From the NCBI RefSeq assembly GCF_020085105.1, contig NC_058056.1, positions 20,198,429-20,262,428 on the forward strand: a stretch of DNA of 64,000 bases. The letters run 5' to 3'. Within the stretch, counting starts at the first letter, position 1, and every line of letters starts with the position of its first letter. The notes under the pieces were generated by a model that saw only the letters and a list, made by a program, of their open reading frames with translations, searched no databases and was not told the DNA's origin. This stretch comes from Siniperca chuatsi. Taxonomy: Eukaryota > Chordata > Actinopteri > Centrarchiformes > Sinipercidae. This document shows, one piece after another, positions 57,251-64,000 of the stretch. The translations under genes were made by a program, and so were the position numbers.

Positions 57251-57820
57251 AGCCATGCAAGCAGCTCTGTGAGGTTGTTCTTAAGCACAGCTGTGTTTTG
57301 AGCTAAATGCTAATGTCAGCATGCTAACATGCTCTCAATGACAATGCTAACATGCTGATGTTAGCATAGTATAATGTTTACCATATTCACTTTCTTACAT
57401 GCTAACATTTGCCAATTAGCATTAAACAAAGTACAGATGAGGCAATGTCATTAGTTTTGCAGGTGTTTGGTCATGAAGCAAAGTTTTGCACAAATTAAAA
57501 CTTTCAACTGATTATGACACTGGATGGAAAGTTAAGGGATCACCAAAGTTATTACAAATTATTCTGAGGGGGACATGAATGTGTGTGACAAATTTCATGA
57601 CAATCCATCTGATAGTTGTAGAGACATTTCACTCAAAACCACAAATGTCAACCTCATTGTGGTCCTAGAGGAAAAGTGGATAACATGACAGTCTGTACAA
57701 AACTATGGCAATAAATCAAATAGTCGTTGAGATATTTCAGTCTGGACCAAAGTGGTGGACTGACAAACAGACTAACATTGCCATCCCTAGAGCCATCTGC
57801 TTTTAGCATGGCTAAAAACA
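57251..57820 (+). repeat. Percomorph interspersed repeat, copy 2 of 2
   Basis: Same family and orientation as 44,238-44,792: 'agcagctctgtgaggttgtt', tandem 'atgctaac' blocks, 'tgagggggacatgaatgtgt', 'gacatttcactcaaaaccac', 'ggaccaaagtggtggactga', 'ccctagagccatctgctttt'. This copy keeps a tail with 'tctggaccaaagtggtgg' that copy 1 lacks. Confidence 0.8.
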
Positions 57821-58430
57821 CTGAAATACTGAACACTGTTGAAATAGCCTGGATTGCATCAAACCTGGTTTCATATTATTTCAACACTGGTAACACAACA
57901 TTTGTGAGGCGTTATGACAAAACATAACTTGCTGGCTCAAAGTTTTTTTTTTAAACCACTGCCACTGCTAACATGAACTTTTGATCGGTGGCTTCCAACT
58001 TATAATACTTTTTCCAATTACAACCCTGGTGACATATACTGCTCGTGTGTTTGTGGTGTGGATAAGAATCAGTGTAGTGATGTGGTTCCTCCCAGTGGAA
58101 GCAGCTGATTAATTTATCCATTAGTGGAAAGCTTGTGGCTGTAGTATTTTTATGCATCTATTAAGTATTGTTGTTCGCTGGTCACTGTGTCAGCCATGTT
58201 AATGTTAACTATTTGCCTTTCTCCAATGCAGACCTTAAAGAATCTTCTAAATATCATATAAACTTTTTATGTACCAAGGTGATGCGTGTGTATCTGCAGG
58301 TACATAAAGGCCCTGAGCTTAGATCTTATATTCTTATGCAAAGAGCAGATGTACAAGCCCTTAGCAAGTCTGTGATTCATAAAGCAAGGATTAGTGCATT
58401 TTTATCAGTGAAACACAAACACACATGCTC

Positions 58431-61400
58431 TTACAAGTTGTTCTTGAGCCAGTTGAGGTAACCCCTGAGTGCTCTCTTCCCTACATCAAATTCCAATGGC
58501 CAGGTTATAAAGCTGAAACATCCGTGGAAGCCGTCCTCATAGTGGTCGTTGGTAACTGTGACACCTGCATCCTGTAAGCGCCGTGCGTACATCAGGCCAT
58601 CATCTCTCAACACGTCATGCTCGCATGTTAGGATGTACGCCCGAGGGCATTTAGCCAAAACCTCTGGTCCTGCTAACAGTGGTGCTGCCCTCACATCCAG
58701 CAGCCCCTGCAACTCCTTCACTGCCCCCTGTGTACCTTTTTCCACAATCAGAGGCTTGTAGTTCTTCTTGTATTTCGGGGGACAGGAGGACGGTCCAGTC
58801 TAGCCGTGCCCTCAGCTCTGGGGTGATGTTTGAGTGGTGTAAGGAGCTGTGGTTGTTTGCCATCAACTGGGACTGCAGGGAGAGGTCAGCACCGAGGTAC
58901 TGCAGCCAGAAGCGGACCATGAGGGGCCGGTAGAGGATGGGTATGTATTGGTTCTGCAAGTAGGAGGGCGTGTTGAAGTCCAGAGCCTGGAGCACTGGGT
59001 AGATCAACGTCTGGACGCTGAATTTCACACTCATAGTGTCATCTATGGAAATCTGGGGAAATATAAAAACATATAAGGCCTTAATCTCTTGATTTATTTC
59101 TACAGTGCATTGTTACACACAATGCTACAGGAGATGGCTTCTGTATGTACCTCCTGAGCGACCGCAGCAGCCAGGTTTCCTCCAGCACTGTCACCTGACA
59201 CAGCCACACGCTCTGGGTCGATTGCATACCTGGCCAAAACCTCTGGGGACAAGAAGTGCTTGGCAGCAGCGAGGCAGTCTAAATACGGCACCGGGAAGTG
59301 CACCTCTGGATACAGACGATACCTACACAGACATTGATTGACAAATGATAATTTACTGGAGGTTTAGAAAGCTTTGGAAAATGTGATTGTAAGCACTCAG
59401 TTCACTTGACGTGAGGAGTCAACCTGTAAAAACAGTTGTATAATATCATCTGTGGCTCTGAAGGGAGCTTTCCAAAGTCTGAGTTAACTTACAAATAAGC
59501 TTTTTATGTTTCTTAAAGTATAGATCTGTATCAGCAACAGTAGATTAATGCTGCAGGAGGAGACACACTTACTCAACAGAGACCACAACGGTGTTGAGCT
59601 CGTCAGACAACATCCGGTTGATAGCATCATATGACCCCTTCTCTGAGGATGGGCGAGAGAAATGGAGGAGTACTGAATTATCCATTTACTTGAAAGTTTA
59701 GTTACTACTCCTCTTGTGGAATCTGGACAAATCAATCTCCTTAAAGGCAGACAATGTAACATATCACATTCAATAAAACAACTGAAAATACTATCAATCT
59801 GCAGGTTTCTTAAGGCCAAATTTAAGATATTAATGTTGCGTTTATGGTTTGCATTTATTTTTAATAATATTTAAAATACAAAATAAAGAAACAAAGCTCA
59901 CAAAACAAGCCTTTTTCCAACTGAATACAGGGCTAAGAGCAAAAACTATAGAGAGAAATAATATGCACATTGTGCTACTAACACTGGGTGCACTATTTGC
60001 ACCTGTAAAGCAAAAACATTTCTGATTATGTGATATTAATATTACTAAGACAGAAAGAATGTCCGTACTCACTGGCACTGCCGAGGGCCCAGCCTCCTCC
60101 GTGGAAATACATCAACCCCCTCCTCAGGTGCCCCTCCCCTCCAGCCGGGGGCTCATAAACACGAACTGGGATGCCGACGAAAGTGATGTCGCTGACTTTC
60201 ACTCCAGGCATGACCCCCCCGCCGGACTCAGAATTGTGCAGCCCCTTCATCATGCCCTCGAAGCCCTCTGTGGACTGCCTGATTGACTTGATGTAATGGT
60301 CAAAACCCAGCCAAGCCTTCAAAGAGGCCTGAAGACAGCGAAGGGAGGGAAGAGTAAATAAAACTACACCTTGAGTGTAGCTTCATAGCAGACAAATGAA
60401 AGATTCAAGACATATTCAAGCAACTAGTGTAAACAGCAGGTGGGAGAAAGGAATTTGGGAAAAGACAATCTCTTGGCAGAGACTTGAGACACAAGTGTCT
60501 CACCCAGTCACCTCTGTCCTTCTGCACTGTATCTTACTGATGTTTCTCAGCATGTCTGCCCTCCTCCACACAAACATCTCATACTGTCTTAATAGTTGGG
60601 TTCAACCAAGGCCAGCAGACACAGCTGCTTGGCACAGTGGGGGCTCAGAACCAGCTAGCTACACCGAGACATGTTGGCCTTAATAAATATCGGTTTTATC
60701 AATTTATTAGACTTTTGAATGTCACTTGAAATGTCAGTTGGATGAAAAGAATTTGGGGGTGTTGAGTTAGTTCTACTGTATCAATTTTGCTCCCTTTCTT
60801 TTTAAACTGTCCATCGTGAGTCTGACAGTGTTAGTGCAATGCTAAATCAGTGGAGTACTCTTTTAATAAAATCAGTATCTTCCACGCATGAGATCAGTGC
60901 ATCCCTTCTTTGGATGTATTTTAATAAACTTCCTTAGCTAACTGCACCCGGAATAAAAGAAAAGAAATATTTCATTCTAAGTGCAATCAGCATTTTAAAC
61001 CCAAAAAACAAAGTCACAAATCTTGCCTCACAGTATTTCATTTGATGTTTTAATGCTTTTTAATGCTTTGTTTTATGTACTTTTTCTGAATTCTTTCAGT
61101 TATCACATTTATTCTGTGTGTTCTTGTGCTGCTTTTATGTTTTATGTGAGCTGCAATTTTCAACAACAATAAAGTTGTATTCTATTCCATTCTATTATCA
61201 AAAACCTATTTTTTCACTAGTGAGTTTTTAAAACAACTTTGTTATATTTATAATACGTGAACACACTCTTGCACATAATGTCAGCTGCAGAAAAGATAAA
61301 AAGAGCAATTTATCTCAGTGCAGTTTAAAGCCTTTTAAGCCTCTTCTTCTACAGTACATCATACTCAAACTAGATGCTGTGGACTGTTTTAAATGTTAAA

Positions 61401-62845
61401 AGAACACATTTAAACCAAAATGACAATGGCAGACCAGTCCACTAGTAGGACCTAACTTAATCTTATCTCAGTGGCTTCTTTCACACTTCATTATCTGGAA
61501 AAGAAAGATACAATAAAATGTAAAATGTTGTATAAAGAGTTTTATCTGCTTTGGAGCAAACAAGACCTCATAAGCAGCACATTAATCTGCAAACTCCCTC
61601 AGCCAGTGTGGCAATAACTGATAACATTACTCTTCACCTACCGTGTCGATGTAGAACAAAGGTGAGGGTAAAGACACAGGCCCAGAATAAACTCCCTGGT
61701 GACAGCTTTGCAATAGATTAGCATTATGACAGCCAGCGTGACAGTTTTAAATATCAACCTGTTAATCTACTGAAAAAGCTCGGTAACACTTTATTTGAAG
61801 ATGTGAAGACACCTGACATGAAAATGAAGTCTTTATTAAGGTTTATGACTTTGTCATTAAGTGTCATTCGGTCAATTATGTCACTTTTAATGCAAAGCTG
61901 ACATTGTTTGAGATGTCTTTGTTATGACAACTTGACATTAAACAAGAAAACATAACCATAAACATGCCATAGCAGGCTTAATTATCAAACGATTTAGCTT
62001 TATGTGTTAAAATTACATTATACTGTCATATGTGCTTGGTTTTGACAATGACTGTCATGAGACCATTATAATTGTGTCATGAATAATTCCCTTGACCTCA
62101 AGTGAAGTGAAACCATTTGGACTTGTCATAAAGATGTCAGTAATGTTATAATGCCAGTTTGCCAGATTTATGGAGTTTCCAGATGGACAGAAAGCTTTAC
62201 TTGTTGCTAAAGCAACGTTAGCTAACTTAACCACATTGGTGGTGGTTGAGGTGAGTTTCCCCCCTTCACTGTGAAGCACTTTGGGTATCAAGATAAAACG
62301 CTAACGTTATAGAAATGTAATCCATTATTATTATTAATATAACTGCTAACTGCTGCTAATTGTAACTTCAAATAAATACACATTGTAAGACAACGATTTT
62401 GCAACTATGCAGACGCTAAAGTTGGGCATTTCAGGGTTAATGTTATTGAACACATGGCATAAGTAGGGAGGGTCAAAGTCCTTGTCTGCACAGGTGTGTT
62501 ACTGTGTTGGAGGTTAAGAGGTGGGTCTTTTATTTATAACAACTGCTATATTTGATCTTATTTAGCTGAAACAGTGCGCAGATAAGGGTGAAGATTTTGT
62601 GCAGATTAGATCACAGATGAAGTTGCTGCACCTGCTGTATCCAGCTGTCCACTTACAGCACATATACCAGAATTTATTCCCAGTGAATACATCTCCTCTC
62701 TTACCAGGTGCATCGTTGTCCGGAATCCAGCATCCAGCATCATCAACTTCCACGGCTCCTGGATGGCATCAGGCAGCGGGATGTAAACGTAATAAGCCAC
62801 CGCCACCGTTAATAACACTGTAACAACACCTGGCAGCAGCCTCAT
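58431..62845 (-). CDS. NCEH1: NCEH1, neutral cholesterol ester hydrolase 1 (5 exons, frameshifted in the last)
   Basis: NCEH1 is an ER-membrane serine hydrolase of the hormone-sensitive-lipase/arylacetamide deacetylase family that cleaves cholesteryl esters and 2-acetyl monoalkylglycerol ether. Exons in transcript order: 62845-62705, 60328-60073, 59642-59573, 59322-59151, 59052-58431. Residues about 5-21 form the N-terminal membrane anchor. The oxyanion-hole motif HGGGWA begins at residue 123, and the nucleophile elbow GDSAGG puts Ser at 201. The catalytic Asp (HDVLRDDG) and His (DGFHG) lie in the last exon, but in a different frame: an extra base in the G run at 58,777-58,781 shifts the frame after about residue 305 (LLSP). 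As given, the frame ends at 58,651 after 346 residues and lacks Asp and His. Allowing for one extra base the total is 419 residues (human 408). It may be a sequence error, a polymorphism or true loss. Confidence 0.92.
61040..61198 (+). repeat. Retroposon 3'-tail-like fragment
   Basis: Ends 'caacaataaagttgtattc' followed by 'tattccattctattatc'. The AATAAAGTT plus short TATTC repeats is typical of LINE 3' tails in fish. The upstream body is not identifiable. Confidence 0.35.
61781..62170 (+). repeat. Fish repeat starting 'ggtaacactttatttgaag'
   Basis: The opening 'cggtaacactttatttgaag' and repeated 'tgtcat'/'tgacat' words (tgtcattaagtgtcatt, gacttgtcataaagatgtca) match a dispersed fish element built of such words. 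It lies in NCEH1 intron 1. Confidence 0.6.
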
Positions 62846-64000
62846 CTTGTATCTGACAGCTTCAGTGGCCTATCTTCAGTGACTCCTGGGCGAGCTGACA
62901 GATGACAGGATCCAGGCTGACTCTGCTGGCTGCAGCTGATACTCTCTGATTTGTCACTGGAGGGACTGGGAGGGCCAACCGGGCTCCACAGTCCGCACTA
63001 GAAATGACTCTGAGGGACCGATAAGCACGGAATTAAACACTTCCGTTCAAAGAATCTTCAAAATAAAACCTTTATTGACGTCCCTTTTACTCTGTCTTCT
63101 GGAAACTAAATTGATTAAATTAATTGATTGAAAGGCAACACTTGGACTAAATCTATTAAGATTTGATCTGTTTAAAGATAATGTATCGTTATGAATGAAG
63201 CCAGTAATATAACTTTGCAGTCACTGCATATGGTTGCTATTCTTAATTTTAAAAAATAGTAATGAAATACGAAATATCTATGGTTACAGTTACACGTTTG
63301 TAAAGTACTCTTTCATAAATATTACGAATGCCACGTAATATTTATAAGCCTACAAATTTGTTTTTGTTGTAGTATTTTTTATTGCTAGATTTTAATCTAA
63401 TAAAAAAATCCATAGTATTTTGGTATGGTTGCATGGTAAACTTAAGACGTTTCTTCTTTAGAAACTTGGCAAGGCTCACGCTTTTATTCTGAAGGCAGAG
63501 GGACAACAACGAATGGACATCTAGGAAATGAAGTTTCTTGTGACAGCTGTTGGTGGGTACCACATTGTGTTACATACATGTGACCGCGGAGAGGCACAAT
63601 AGAGCTGCAGACTGCAGCCAGGACAGTGAAAATGTAGTTACTGCAATAACAAAGTTGGCTAGGAGAACTGGGCTACTTTAACAATTGAAAATCTTTTGTT
63701 ACCTGTTTTGAAAATGCAGATGGAATCAATGTTCAGTTTTCTGTTAATGCAAAACATCATTAAGACCATAACAATATGCTCCTACCAATAATAATGTAAT
63801 AATCCTACCAACATGTATCTCCCATTAATGTGAGAAAAGAAAAAACTGTTAATAAAGTTTAAACACAGCATATTGGTTAATAAAATAAATCAGAATGTGA
63901 TATATGTGTATTAACTTTTGACTATTAGTTAATTATCAATTCAGCTGTTACATTTTATAATAGTAAAAATGCATAATCCCTGTTAATGCTGTAAAGGTCA
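62846..64000. other. Region upstream of NCEH1 to the window edge
   Basis: The NCEH1 5' leader and promoter must lie in the first few hundred bases (about 62,846-63,060, moderately GC-rich). The rest is AT-rich with no recognisable exon. By human gene order ECT2 would be the next gene, beyond the window. Confidence 0.5.

Larger units (their letters stand above)
51700..58430. other. Intergenic interval between NCEH1 3' end and TNFSF10 5' end
   Basis: No recognised gene. The stretch contains repeat copies at 54,081-54,225, 55,170-55,410 and 57,251-57,820. The part next to 58,430 is presumably the NCEH1 3' UTR, but I see no clear AATAAA there. The open frame at 56,538-56,816 (92 codons) has no recognisable family features. 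Confidence 0.55.
60329..62704 (-). other. NCEH1 intron 1
   Basis: A 2,376-bp intron. It holds the 'ggtaacactttatttgaag' repeat at 61,781-62,170 and a retroposon-like tail ending near 61,198. No extra coding exon is recognised. Confidence 0.65.

Overview
This is vertebrate nuclear DNA, most likely from a percomorph teleost fish. The evidence is split genes with GT/AG introns, vertebrate exon phases, compact introns, many (CA)n/(TG)n microsatellites, and several short interspersed repeat families I recognise from perch-like fish genomes. There are no operons, CRISPR arrays or phage genes. Species cannot be fixed from the sequence alone.

Layout from left to right. 1-12,194 holds no recognisable coding exon and is probably the upstream region or leader intron of STAG1, with one promoter-like island near 5.9-6.15 kb. 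12,195-~29,110 (+) is STAG1, a cohesin HEAT-repeat subunit; I assembled 31 coding exons into an open frame of 1,260 residues. 29,111-30,420 is a repeat-bearing gap between convergent genes. 36,676-31,214 (-) is PCCB, the beta subunit of mitochondrial propionyl-CoA carboxylase: 15 exons, 560 residues. 36,850-38,890 is the divergent PCCB/MSL2 interval. 38,891-42,192 (+) is MSL2, a RING/CXC E3 ligase: 3 coding exons, 616 residues. 51,477-45,561 (-) is TNFSF10 (TRAIL), a TNF-family ligand: 6 exons, 293 residues. 62,845-58,431 (-) is NCEH1, neutral cholesterol ester hydrolase 1: 5 exons, with a one-base frameshift in the last exon of the sequence as given.

The genes are unrelated in function; what links them is ancient synteny. 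STAG1-PCCB-MSL2 are neighbours in human 3q22 and TNFSF10-NCEH1 are neighbours in human 3q26, so this fish segment carries both blocks side by side. ECT2 would be expected beyond the right edge if the second block continues.

I found no undescribed multi-gene system. The most useful observations are the NCEH1 frameshift in a five-G run, a hAT-like non-autonomous transposon with terminal inverted repeats and a near-perfect 8-bp target duplication in TNFSF10 intron 1, an intron splitting the MSL2 CXC domain, a TG-repeat acceptor tract in STAG1, a long hairpin formed by opposed dinucleotide repeats, and paired copies of several fish repeat families.
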